Shown here one piece after another: positions 21,025-31,694 of a stretch of 52,526 nucleotides of DNA (position 1 is the first letter of the stretch; each line of letters begins with the position of its first letter). The notes under the pieces were generated by a model. That model ran no database searches and was not told the origin of the DNA. It saw only the letters and a program-made list of their open reading frames with translations. The position numbers and the translations under genes were made by a program. This stretch comes from Candolleomyces eurysporus (lineage: Eukaryota; Basidiomycota; Agaricomycetes; Agaricales; Psathyrellaceae): NCBI GenBank assembly GCA_027579435.1, contig JANBPK010001217.1, positions 16,586 to 69,111 on the forward strand. Reading direction: 5' to 3'.

Positions 21025-24000
21025 AAGCCGACACGAAGCTCGACATTCCATATACCATACGTTCTCTGGGTAGACATGTATTATGGGGAGGCATCACACC
21101 TCTAGTTCGTCTGCTATCCTAACCACCGTCTACCTACCGGCGTTCGCCTTAGACTTTACTAGCCTCGAGAGGCGGGCATAATTTATTTGTTGTATTACAG
21201 GTAAAACGGGGATTGACACTTAATGCCTCACCTACGGGTTTCGTTTCACATGTAAGGTCCGCCTGGCAATCATGTTGCGCACGCACTCTCGATCATCTAT
21301 TCCCTCCATGTCCGCAGATCCAAGTTATACGTGCCCTTCACAGCAGTAATGTCCAACCTTCGCGGAAAGGCCTTCCTTTCTTTGCAGCTTCTTCGCGATA
21401 CATTGCTCTCTCACGTTATTCTTGCCCTCATAGAACACTCGAAAACGTGTCCGCATCCTGAAAAAAGCCTGATTCTTTCTCTCTGGGAAGGTCCTCGAGA
21501 CCACGGCGCTCGTCGTCTCAGCCTCTGACATGACAAGCCAAACCAGCTCACTGGACCCGCGCTTGATTTCCTTTCAGAGGAAACGCACTACCTACGCACA
21601 ATGCGGAGAGGCTAGTTATGCACACCTCTATCACCGGACATGCATTCAATCGAATCGCCCTAATGAAGGTGCGCCGGGTTCTTTAGTACCTTCTATGCTG
21701 GCCTCTTGCTTTTTTGAAATCAGGGCCATGCCCAATACACGTTGCTTGCCGAAGGAAAGATACGGTGTATTGACCTTTTCAAATGGGAAGTAAGAGCTTT
21801 TCGAGCTCTTCTCGTTCCGAGATCCAGTCGAATTGAATTGTGTGGAGCTGAAGAGCTTCCTCCTTTCTCTAGCTTCTCCTGTCTATCAAAGGTTACTGAC
21901 CGCCCCGCCGCTCAGGGTATCACCAGCACTTGGCTCAAGGTCGTGCTGCTCAGTGCACATAGGCGTCGTGTCGTCCTCCCCTATGACAAGCAAGAAGGGA
22001 TCATCAAAAAGGAAAAGCGTGCCCGAGGGGTTGATGTGTGCCGTTTAGGTTTTGAAATGACATATTTCCGCCGGATTGGTGGGTGCTTTTGGGTTAATGG
22101 GGTGTTTGGTCCCAACAGAATCATAGGCGGGGTAACGTTCATTTGGGTTCTTTCACGCGAAGACGGTGCTGGTGGAGGTGTCAGATAATGTCAAGAACTG
22201 AATTCAGGGTATGTCCAGGCCCCGCCGCCAACACTGCGTACCAGCTGCGTACTAGCTTCGCCTTCTCTAGAATTGACGCGTGTTCAGCATGTTCAATGCG
22301 ATGTAGATATATTCCCAGTTATTGATTCGAGTGACGCTGACTCACTCTGCTTCTGAGATACTCATACAGGCGGCAGACGTGTATTTTGAATTCACATATC
22401 CTTTGAGGCATACCGCCTGGCTCCCGGACGTAGGGTTTTATCGGAACCTGTGTTTATCCCACTCCATGGTCCCCCGAATCGCAGGGTGCCATCTTGAGCT
22501 TCCATTCTCATCCACTGGCCGCCTAGCACCAATCTTTGTCCACGGAACCCGTAGGCCAGGTACCTCTAGTGACATTCATAGTTACAACTCAATCATGAAC
22601 TAACCCATATCCATAGAGCGGATGGCATCTCCACTTCCTCGGCATCTCCTTATTAAGGTTCAAGAGAACACGCGGAAAACACGTTTCTTGTTGTATTGGA
22701 CAAGGTTTCGAGGGAACCGTATCGCCCTTTGCTCAGGCTTGACTGACTCTGTCCAATGGTTTCTATCAAATACACGTTCATTTCAACTCTTTTTTGATAG
22801 TCGATGTGGTTCAGCTGGTCGCTCGGCACCCCACTACCATGGTCATAAAGAGTTTAATGGACCTCGACGATGTCACGTCTGATCTTGGACAATGCGCCCG
22901 AACCGGAGTTCGTGGTTCGTTCTCTTTGGATGGGTATTCAGAAAGGCTCGTGTTTCCTTGGAATGTTGTTGTCCTCTTTCCCACATCCAAACAAGCAGTC
23001 ATCGTTTAGACAAACTGGACACTGGACACGCATTCCGGGGAGAGCTGCCACAGCTTTTCAGCCCCGCGAAGCTCCTAGTCGGTTCCCCGACGCTGCTTTT
23101 ACCCTGCGGAAACCAAGCTGTACGGAATTCGATAGGAACCGAATGCGGTCAAATGCGGAAGATCTTCAACAGTCATACTTTAACGCCCAGCCACATAAGC
23201 GCGCAGGTCTCCACAGTAGCCTGCGTAATATTCTCCGTTCTGGGCTATTTTTGGTCACTGTGGGTTCGAATCGAGCGCCTGTGTGAGGTGTGAGGGATGC
23301 GTCACTTGGTGAGTCCAGTGATATCAATACCTATATTCCGAGACTGACAAAATTTTGGCCAACCAGTTCGGCCCTCTCCCAGAGCACACTTCATCTCGTT
23401 TAGTTCTGGTACAGACGAGACCCATGTCGTATGCGGGTGGACCGGTATAACTTCATTTCCCTAAACCTTGTTCTGTGGATGGCACCGCCTAGCATGGCAA
23501 ATGAATGACATCCCTATCGATAGGTAGCAGTTGGCGTATCTTATCGTACCGCTTAAGTCCAGTCCCATCTTTCCAGCACTCAGGGGCACATGAAATCTAA
23601 ATCTTACGTCGTCCCAGGACACCAGCGCACTAGAACATCTCGCAAGCCTGGGTAAAGCCTAATTCAATTGTTCTTGACATCCAGCCTGTGACGCGTTTCC
23701 GCCAGATACCCGTACAACGTTGCAAACGTTCTTTTATCACATCCCTATAAGTTTAAAACCGTCAGCGACAAATGAACGGGGGAATATGTGGTTTCGTAGA
23801 ATTCAAGAAGGATGACAGAATTTATGTTATGGATGGATGACTACCGTGTCGTCCAAACTACGGAGTGCGGACGTTCTGTGATGTACATGCGCACATGCTG
23901 TAACTCTCTCATTTACCATTGTTTTAAGCTTGTGTTGACTTTTCAAGCTAGGTTCGAACACGTGGGGTGGAAAAGGAGAGACTCAGTCAGCCTACCTTTG

Positions 24001-24589
24001 ATATATCACACTCAAATCGGCTGCATTGTTCAGCGGTATTCCGAGTGTTCGTTTGGAAGAGCCTATAGGGGCGTTCGGACCGTCGCTAATTCAGTTGAAG
24101 GTGACGACCCAGGAGATAGGAAAAGCCTGCGTCATCGGAATCCCGATTTCTGCCCATTAGATACAGAACGTTTGGAAGGCGAGGTAAACTCCGCGATTTG
24201 TTACCAGTTCGCGAACCTATGCTGTGATATTCCAGGCACGAGGCAATATGTGACATTTGCGCCGCACTGTGGACCCACAACTGCCGCCACTGACATAATA
24301 GGAAAACGAGCGATACGACAGCAGAGGGCCGGCCTCGGAATTTCCGTACAGCTAAATTAAATTTGAACTACCAACAATGCGTACAGCCTGTAAATCGCCT
24401 GGTCGAATGCCAGGAAAGAGATTAGCTAGTCAGATTCCATCGCGACTGGTGTTGGGCCGAATTCTTCGGACGGAAAAATTGAAATGGGCGCTGACCTTTT
24501 GGAGAGTAGTCCTTTTTCTGCAGAAGTCGTGCCCGGCCTATGCCTAACCCAGCTGCGCAGAACGAAACGTGGGCCATAAGATCCATCTC
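21025..24589. other. 3.6 kb gene-poor stretch
   Basis: Both strands were read. Open frames exist (the longest, plus 23812-24360, is 182 residues), but none has a recognisable motif, and the composition is Cys/Arg/Ser-rich in the way of chance frames. No tRNA-like fold with a proper T-arm, no terminal repeats and no transposase were found. It could be decayed mobile DNA or unresolved exons. Confidence 0.35.
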
Positions 24590-26202
24590 TTAAGCCAGTT
24601 CCTTTCTCTCCCTCTCGCATCGAGCACATCCGCATTCGAAGAACCACTCTTTACTCAGTTCTTCGTTCCTCTTCACGACTCCGTTGCTTTGGGAAATGTC
24701 GATGTAGTTGATACACAACTCCTCTCCTGGTTCGATGTCCCGAGTAGCCGTGAAGCACAGCGAACGCCCATGCTGCGTTTTTCGGACCGTCGGCGTGCAG
24801 TCTAAAGAAGGAAAGGTGTAAGTGGATAGGTAACGGGCTGTTTCGAAGCGAGAACGAACCGTGGTTGAAGTACGATCCAAAGACATACATGCCCCACCCC
24901 AGCATCTCGCTATCGCTCGAATCATCATCGCCTCCGTGGCCATTGGAATCGGAGGGTGAGCCTTTCTCCCAAATACCAAAGACGTTCCCGTGATCTCTGG
25001 CCAGGACAGCACGAACACTCTCCGAGGTCTCGAGAAGCTTCGCGAGAGTCTCGAGGAGTGCATCTTGATTGGGTAGTGAATTTTTGACCGGGTCCTGCAT
25101 ACTTGCGTCTCCCTTCCGTGCCCGGGATTTCTTGGTCGAGTTGGCCGCTGCGAGCGCGGAGAGAACAACGAGGCGGAGAAAAGCGTAGACCCTGATGAAC
25201 ACGCCCAACATGTATGGTTTGCTCTTCACATGTTCGAGCTCGTTATTCTGTAGTTGGAGGAGATCCGACCAACAGCCGGTGGGTTTCACATTTTCCATAA
25301 CCCCATTGTTGGGAAGGGTTGAATGCGTACCAACGTGGCTGGATGTCATATCAGAGGTTTGATCGAGGCCGCGTGTATTGGTGTGTTGTAAAGCACGTCG
25401 TACGAGGCCATCCAAGACGAATCGTGCACAGTCACCCTCGAATTCTGTCAAAAGCTCTGTAGGGTCCTCCGAAGAGGCGTCATTCCACGACTCCAGAAGG
25501 TCCAGAATCATGAATCTCTTGCCCAGGCTCGGTGGGGTGAACGTGGTTTCCGCAGATTTCCAGTACCGGTCAACGCTCTCCTCAGAGACGTCCTCGGCTT
25601 TCCAAGTGTCCAAGAACGTAAACGGATGGGTTAGGTTGGAGCTCGAGTCCACCGCTGAGGGAGAGGATGCGACTTTCTGCTTTGCCTTCGCTCTCGCTTT
25701 CGCATTGCGATAATTGAGCAGGGTCTTGTCCAGCGAAGTCATCAATCCCACCAGAGCACCTCCATGGTCCGAAAGTCCGTCGATCTCCACTGAGTACGCC
25801 TTTATCCAAGCATTTAGACAGTCTCCACCGCAGAACCAGGGAGTCCACGCTGAAGAACCCCCATTTTCCATCGCGGAAGAGTCCAACCGGATGCTCCACG
25901 TNCCCCTTCTTCCCCTTCGTACTCTCGAACACCCAGGCAAAGCACCACGCGCACACCTCCTTCCTAAACTTCTTTAGCACTACACTCGCGTACGGTCCTT
26001 CGCATTGCAGGATCACTGTGCTTTTTGGTATAGATCTGCTGGCGAAAGCTCCTCGTCCACCGTATGGCGTTGGACGGATGTCGTGATAGCAGCTCGAACT
26101 GGGAGCGACTCCGACAGTAGATCTTGAAGTAGCTGTTCCTTCAAAATTTGCCCTAGGGAATTCTGGGGAAGACGAGGTGACGGTTACCGACGGAGAAGAC
26201 AT
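24590..26202 (-). CDS. SET-domain protein with short Cys-rich insert (SMYD-like)
   Basis: Two exons, 26202-24860 and 24801-24590, about 517 residues. An N-terminal SET half (GGRGAFASRSIPKSTVIL) is followed by a Cys-rich CAWCF..WFCGGDC segment resembling a reduced MYND zinc element. A long helical insertion comes next, then the C-terminal SET half: GSYFNHDCTP (the NHxCxP motif, split by the intron), RDIEPGEELCINYID, and the post-SET FFECGCARCE. This is the split-SET layout of SMYD/Set5-6 type protein methyltransferases, so lysine methylation of histone or non-histone targets is likely. An N at 25902 beside a G run breaks the frame; without it exon 1 has the right length for the intron phase. 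The last residue of the usual NHSCxPN motif is Thr instead of Asn. Confidence 0.8.
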
Positions 26203-26754
26203 GAGTCGTGGAGGAAAGCAAAATATTCTGGGCGTCTATTGAATGCAATCGATCGATTTGGCCGTCTGATGGCCGGAGTTGCCGGGCGGACCCTCTTCAG
26301 CACAGTTCGAGGAAAAGGGGAGGGGTGGGATGAGACAAAGAGAGTATGCATTCGGCCAGACTTTTTTACGCTCTTATCCGCGAGATTTTAGGCGGATGCC
26401 GCTAATAGGTGTTAAAGGGTCTTTCTACTCGATTTTATGCAATGAAGGAGTGAATTTGTGTTCTCGAAAGGGATTTGACAGAACGGCAAAGCGATTGTAA
26501 ATTTGGATGCTATTCTGTCGATCAGCGGACAGTAAGCATAGGATGAGATCCAGAACCTAGATAACGTGTCAAACTCGTTCACTGAATGTCGAATACTGGA
26601 AATCAAAGGAGGTGCTGAGAATAAATAGAAAGAATCCAGGACAGTACCCGATTCCAAGTGTTCTGATGCGGAATTCGCAAGCGAGTGGACACCATCCACG
26701 AAAGAACAACCATAACAAAAATCTATTAGGAATCGGACGGCTACTCGAGCTACA
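26203..26754. other. Intergenic between SET and F-box genes
   Basis: 550 bases. Contains the promoter side of the SET gene and the 3' flank of the F-box gene. No gene seen. Confidence 0.4.
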
Positions 26755-28074
26755 TTAATACATGCCCAAAGTTGTCTCACTGGTTGAGACGGTCACGATG
26801 CCTTTCTCCTGAAGGTTAGGCATTCGGGCTAGTACCAACTCCTTGACGTCGACCAAATCTTGCCTGCCAAGCTCCTCCATACAAACATCAAATAAGATCG
26901 ACAACTCTCGCAGAAACGGGAATTCAGGCCGAGCCAAGATTTCGTCCAGTCTACTCCAGACCTCCTCGGAGCAGAAGCCGTATAGATCCTTTTTGTCCGT
27001 CACGCCAACTTTGCCGATGTCGAGGGTGTTGATGTTCAAATGGATCGAATTGATAAAGCTTTGGCTACCGGATCCAGGAAGGAGGTCGAGCTCCGGAACG
27101 AGGATGCTACGGATGATTTCGCAGCCGTTCAGGCCGACATGGGAACTGTTGTCCACAACCAGCGAAAAAGACGCCAAGTGGGGGAAACGACGGAGCTGGA
27201 GAGCTGACGAGACGGAGGCGTGGTTGAGGGGGCCTCTGCGGAAAGAGGTTTTGTACGTTTCGAGAGACGGCCCGCAGGCTTTGATGAGGGATGCGCATGT
27301 ACTCGGGAAATCCTTGTCAAACTCCTGCAGGCGCAGATCGAGTTGCGTTAGGTTACGAAAGTTGAAGGTTGCTCCTGAGCTTGCTGTGCATACGAAGAGA
27401 GCTTCGGCCAAGAATACCACTGAATCAGTGATGCTGAGAGACCTGAGGGATCCTGTTGGGTGATCTAGCTGGAAGGTCGTTTGCAGGGGAAAGCAAGCAC
27501 CACTTTGCGAAGGTCTCCCTTCTGTGAGGCGCACATTCCGGAGGGTGAGCTCCTCGAGATGATGATATTGGCTGAATGCAGCAATATCAATGTCGAAAAC
27601 GCGATGCAGGGTGAGCGAGACGACGTGGGGCTGGGCGAAGAGGTTGTGAAACGCGATCTGGACGGCTGGTTGCAGCGTGGGCCATTTGACATAGAGGAGG
27701 TGAGGCCCGTGTATCGACACGTTTTTCAAAGAAGTGAGGAGGGGTAAGAGAGAAATAATGAAGGTGTTGTCGAGCCAACCGGGGTCAGCATCCCACTGAA
27801 ACTCCACACCCAAACGTTCAACGCATTGTTTTAGAAGTGCGTTTTTCTCGATCAAGTCGCCTAGGCCAGCAAAATACTGGTCACTTCGCCCCGGGTGGAA
27901 GACAATCTCTTGGAAAAGATGTCTCCTGGTTCGCGGATACCAAGCCCGGCATACTCGACTCAGCCTTTTCAAGGCGCGGGTGTCGGAAGCTACGTGGTCT
28001 ATAACTACATCTACCATTTCTTGGGGCAGACCTTCCGAGGACGCACGACCACAGGAAGGAATGGAAGGCATCAT
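26755..28074 (-). CDS. F-box protein with leucine-rich C-terminal region
   Basis: A single uninterrupted exon of 439 codons plus stop. The F-box lies near the N-terminus (LPQEMVDVVIDHVASDTRALKRLSRVCRAW split over residues about 16-45), followed by the RRHLFQEIVF segment typical of the Agaricomycete F-box family. The remainder has irregular leucine-rich repeats (LTSLKNVSIHG, HHLEELTLRNVRL, LRSLSITDS, NLTQLDLRLQEF). It probably acts as substrate adaptor in an SCF ubiquitin ligase by binding Skp1. Targets are unknown; this family is highly expanded and fast evolving in mushrooms. The same strand and family continue at 30197-28478. Confidence 0.82.
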   Translation of the reverse strand: MMPSIPSCGRASSEGLPQEMVDVVIDHVASDTRALKRLSRVCRAWYPRTRRHLFQEIVFHPGRSDQYFAGLGDLIEKNALLKQCVERLGVEFQWDADPGWLDNTFIISLLPLLTSLKNVSIHGPHLLYVKWPTLQPAVQIAFHNLFAQPHVVSLTLHRVFDIDIAAFSQYHHLEELTLRNVRLTEGRPSQSGACFPLQTTFQLDHPTGSLRSLSITDSVVFLAEALFVCTASSGATFNFRNLTQLDLRLQEFDKDFPSTCASLIKACGPSLETYKTSFRRGPLNHASVSSALQLRRFPHLASFSLVVDNSSHVGLNGCEIIRSILVPELDLLPGSGSQSFINSIHLNINTLDIGKVGVTDKKDLYGFCSEEVWSRLDEILARPEFPFLRELSILFDVCMEELGRQDLVDVKELVLARMPNLQEKGIVTVSTSETTLGMY

Positions 28075-28477
28075 CGTGACGTTGGAGGCGACTTGAAAAG
28101 TTGAATGAGGGTTACACGTTTTTACCAGCCGGCTTGGAAATGCATATACATCCGAAGATCTCCCACGATGGAGTTTTTTGGGGAGTGCTGAGTTTCAAAG
28201 CAGGCGCTGCCGACTAATCTCCCCTTCGGGCGCTCAATTCAGAGATTGCAAATTCATCGCACATACCATGGATAATTTTTGTGAGGTCTCCCTAAGATAG
28301 AGGACCACAAAAAAGTCGCAATACATTAAGCTCCAATTCCCCACATCATCCCGGTTCTTTTCAATGACGGGGTGTTTTGCAAGGGCTCGTGGTAGGCATG
28401 ACTTTCGTGCCCAAAGATTATCCGAAGAGATAGCTGCAATGAATAAGTTTCATGCGTTTTTCCGCAGCTATATGATA
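28075..28477. other. Short intergenic region between two F-box genes
   Basis: About 400 bases, the promoter region of the 28074 gene. Nothing else seen. Confidence 0.4.
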
Positions 28478-30197
28478 CTACACCCGTCTACCTCCACTAC
28501 GCCATATTACTCCGTCAACTCCAACAGAAAGCCTCGGAGACGATGAAAGCAAACACTGCACAATGTTCTGAGTCGTGTCCGTATCGCCCGCAAACACGCA
28601 GGTGAAATTAATTTCAGAAAGGGCAGGAAACATAGAAGCCCATTTCGCAAGAAGCTGGCCCGAATCCCCAGCCCGCGCACAGTCGGAAGAACCAGCTGCG
28701 CTAGAGTCTGCACCCAACAGACTCTGATACCTTCCCGTCGGAAGGTATGAAAGTTCGACCGCTCTAATATGCACCAACTTCGCCATGACCTCCCCCATAC
28801 CGCCATGCTCGCAGTCATCTTCGAGCTGGTCCGTGGCCTCCATCAACCAATTCTCCAACCTCACCGCCCCTCGCTTCTCGCACGGCGCAGGGAACTCGAA
28901 CACCAGGCGTGTTAGGTTACGCCCGTCCGCCCCACGCCAGTGAGCGATACAGCCTCTGCATCTGGGCATGCTCTGCTGGGCCGTCTCCCCGGACCTGCAA
29001 CACAATAGTGTTCAGACGGAGGAACGACAGCTCGAGGTCGAGCATCCCTCTCAGGAAACCCGCCGTACCCTTCATCCGCTCCACCGATAACCCGATATGC
29101 GTCGTTGGCTTGAAGTGTTTCCGTTTCTTCACCATGACAATCGCACTCGAGACGTCGAGTTTGGTGTCTAGAAACTCGACGGAGGTGAGCGAAGAGTTGT
29201 TTTGCAACACCTGTACGAGATCCGACGTCCGCAATCCGTATCCGTGGGAGATGGTGAGGCTGGTAAGATGAGGGAGTTGGAGTTGGCGGAGGAGGGGGAG
29301 ACGCATGCGGCCNTGGTGTATGACGAGGTGGGTGAGGGGCATGCTATTGACCCATTCCAAGACCCACTCCCCGAAGAGCGAGCGCTGGAAGAGGCCCGGG
29401 TCGTTGATGATTAGCCTCCGGGTGGCGTAGACCGTAGTGGTCTTCTCGGGCGGGAAGGGTTGGGGAAACGCAGACTGGGCCGTCGTATTATCGGGGTGCA
29501 GTAACGATATTTTTGATGACGAGGGATGCAACCTCCGAAATTGAGGCTTTAACTCTTGCCGCCACTCTGCACGCCGCTGTTCTAGAAGCGACGAGTCGAG
29601 GTTATATGGGACGCCACCGATGAAGGATACCCATGGGACGAGAACCTGGTAATGGTTCGTGATTACCACAAAGTGACAGCGTTGCGCCACTACGTGTAGC
29701 AGGTTCGTGAAGAGTCTGATCCAGGCCCAATACCCGTTTTCGTGGCTGTACCGAAATTCGTTGGTTGGCCAATTGTTGGTGAAGTCGAGTTCGAAGTATT
29801 CGATAGTCGAGACACGAGCAATCAACCTCTGGAGTTGTTTGACTTCTGTCACTAGGGTCCTAGGATTCGATCCTGCGCGCCAAGTGAACGTCTTGATGGG
29901 GATGTCGTATCGGAGAAGCCGTAGGGCAGGAAGGGCTGCGGTGCAGTTCTCGCCGTCGAGGTGGATTTCAGTAAATGGGTATTCGACACCCAATTTGTGA
30001 AGGTGAGAAGGCAACAAACGATGGTAGAGGGGAGTGCACGCTAGCGACAGATTGCAGAGGGAGCGAACATCGAGGTGTTGCACGATTTCGTGAACCAGGT
30101 CTTCAGGAAGATCCAGAAAGCGCAGAGCTGGCTCTTTGCGGTGAGAGCGTCGAGAGGATGGCAGCAATGCCTTGAAGTATTGCCAAAGGTGGTTCAT
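28478..30197 (-). CDS. F-box protein with leucine-rich region, frameshifted
   Basis: Begins MNHLWQYF at 30197 with an F-box at residues about 27-65 (FLDLPEDLVHEIVQHLDVRS). A long beta/leucine-rich region follows (LPHLTSLTISHG, SLTSVEFLDTKL, LRLNTIVLQVRG). The frame stops near 28917, just after a GGGGC tract, while coding sequence continues in another frame (NLTRLVFEFPAPCEK to a stop at 28478). No splice site explains this. Either the draft has a homopolymer error or the gene carries a real frameshift. Combined length would be about 570 residues. An N at 29313 does not change the frame. Likely role: SCF substrate adaptor, like its neighbour. Confidence 0.7.
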
Positions 30198-30973
30198 GGT
30201 CGGGAGAAAGAGTCGTCAGCCATGGAGTAAGGTTTCGTAGCCCCGTCCATGAACCACATGCGAACCCGCGGAAAGCTTCTCAAGCAACCATTCATCAAGC
30301 TTCGGCGAAAAGTTGGAGACGAGATAGGAATAGTTAAATCATACCACGAGGACACGAGAAGCTGCGCTGGCCTCCGGTATTTGTTCGCGTTGCTGAAAAG
30401 AGAGAGAAGGCTTGATGAAGGCAACGGTGCGAATAGTCGAAATGATTCCGGCTAAGTGCATTACAAAATGTTTCACACTTTCGAGATTGGAGCATCGTAA
30501 GCTGGAGCCTGGAAGTCGTTTCATGACTAGGCAGTAGCTCACCGTGGTCTGCCGCAGGGTATGAATATATGACCGCTGCAAGCCGGAGGACTCACGCATG
30601 CCGTCTGTTCAAACTTCACGGCAGGCTCTGTATTCCATCTTCTGGAAGTTAAATTTGCACCTGTGATCGAGCTTCTTTATGACGTTACGGACAGAATATT
30701 TCGGAGAACCTCCTAAATGCGAATGCACTGACTGTATAGGTACAGGGTCAAAGCCATCCCCATACCGTAAATAGGGTTCTTTGTGTTGAGAAGGTGGATG
30801 TTGGAAAAGAAGATCGGAACCACTCGCTTAACCTCAGCCAGTCGAAAGTCCGAACTCCGGACATTTTTATTTACCTGTGTTTTTTCTTACATCCTTTCGG
30901 CTGTCAACAGCACAGCATGGTCCGTGCGCGCTTCCGTCGGTATATAAGCCTGCCCACACCCATCTTGGTTCCT
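30198..30973. other. Intergenic between F-box gene and U2 snRNA
   Basis: About 780 bases. The right end contains the U2 promoter (TATA-like element listed separately). No protein gene seen. Confidence 0.4.
30941..30948 (+). promoter_or_regulatory. TATA-like element of the U2 snRNA gene
   Basis: TATATAAG, about 30 bases before the inferred 5' end of U2, the usual distance for a TATA box. Confidence 0.55.
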
Positions 30974-31165
30974 TACCACTCTGGCCTTTTGGCTTAGATC
31001 AAGTGTAGTATCTGTTCTTAATAGTTTAACCACTATTATGAGGTCACCGACCTCATTTATGGTTATCTAATTTTTGCCGCCCCAGTTCCTTGGGCTCTGC
31101 TTGCAACCCAGGGACACGATGACCTCGCTACTGCAGTACTGGCTTGTGTCGTCGGGGGATCCCCT
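30974..31165 (+). ncRNA. U2: U2 spliceosomal snRNA
   Basis: The 5' region is nearly identical to U2 from other eukaryotes: GGCCTTTTGGCTTAGATCAA (stem I), then the branch-site-pairing region TGTAGTATCTGTTCTTA. Stem IIa/b follows (GAGGTCACCGACCTC is a clear hairpin). The Sm site is AATTTTTG at about 31069-31076. The 3' part has a stem-loop from CCCAGTTCC to the facing pairs and the conserved TACTGCAGTA element of stem IV, near 31130. The 5' end is placed at about 30974 from the start of the conserved block; the 3' end is approximate. It pairs with intron branch sites, which fits the CTAAC/CTRAY signals in the introns of this window. Confidence 0.93.
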
Positions 31166-31694
31166 CCTTTATGGGCTCTTCCCTTTGCTCAATATCTCAT
31201 GGCACATCTTGTTGATGTCGCAGCGGGTTTGAGCAAAAGGACAGTTCCATGGAATATATTGGGATTCGAGCTCGAGAATCTTTGGGCCTTGATCATTCTT
31301 TTTCGTGGAGAGAAGATAGGTACGAGGAGATGTTGATACAATTGGTGTTCTGTAGCGTGCTGCGCGGCCGGGAGCTGGGCGACGTTTTGCCCTATGGCGT
31401 GTAGGGTGGTCAGCAGTTGCGTAGCCTATACTTGCTGGTGCGGTAACTGGCATCTCGTATCTTTCGATTATACATTAGTTTTGGCAAACTCCGAGCTTGG
31501 GGAATCCAGTGTATTTGTAACAATTATTGTGTGGTCAATAGCAATGTTCTCTAGTTTTTCCAGCTTGAACTATGTACAGAGTGTATCAAGGATGCACAGA
31601 AGAACAACAAATCTAAATGAGATTACCCTATTGGAAGAACGAACGCAACAGAGGGTATTATTCTAGTGTGATCACAAGCATGTCCGTNCCCCCA
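31166..31694. other. Intergenic between U2 and the F-box/WD40 gene
   Basis: 530 bases with convergent flanks. No gene seen; open frames are short. Confidence 0.4.

Noticed and set aside
23260..23285. GGGTTCGAATCGAGC looked like a tRNA B box
   Set aside because: The five bases on each side do not pair as a T-arm and no acceptor or anticodon stem could be found.
23812..24360. 182-codon plus-strand open frame
   Set aside because: Composition rich in Cys/Arg with no recognisable domain; not joined to any plausible exon.
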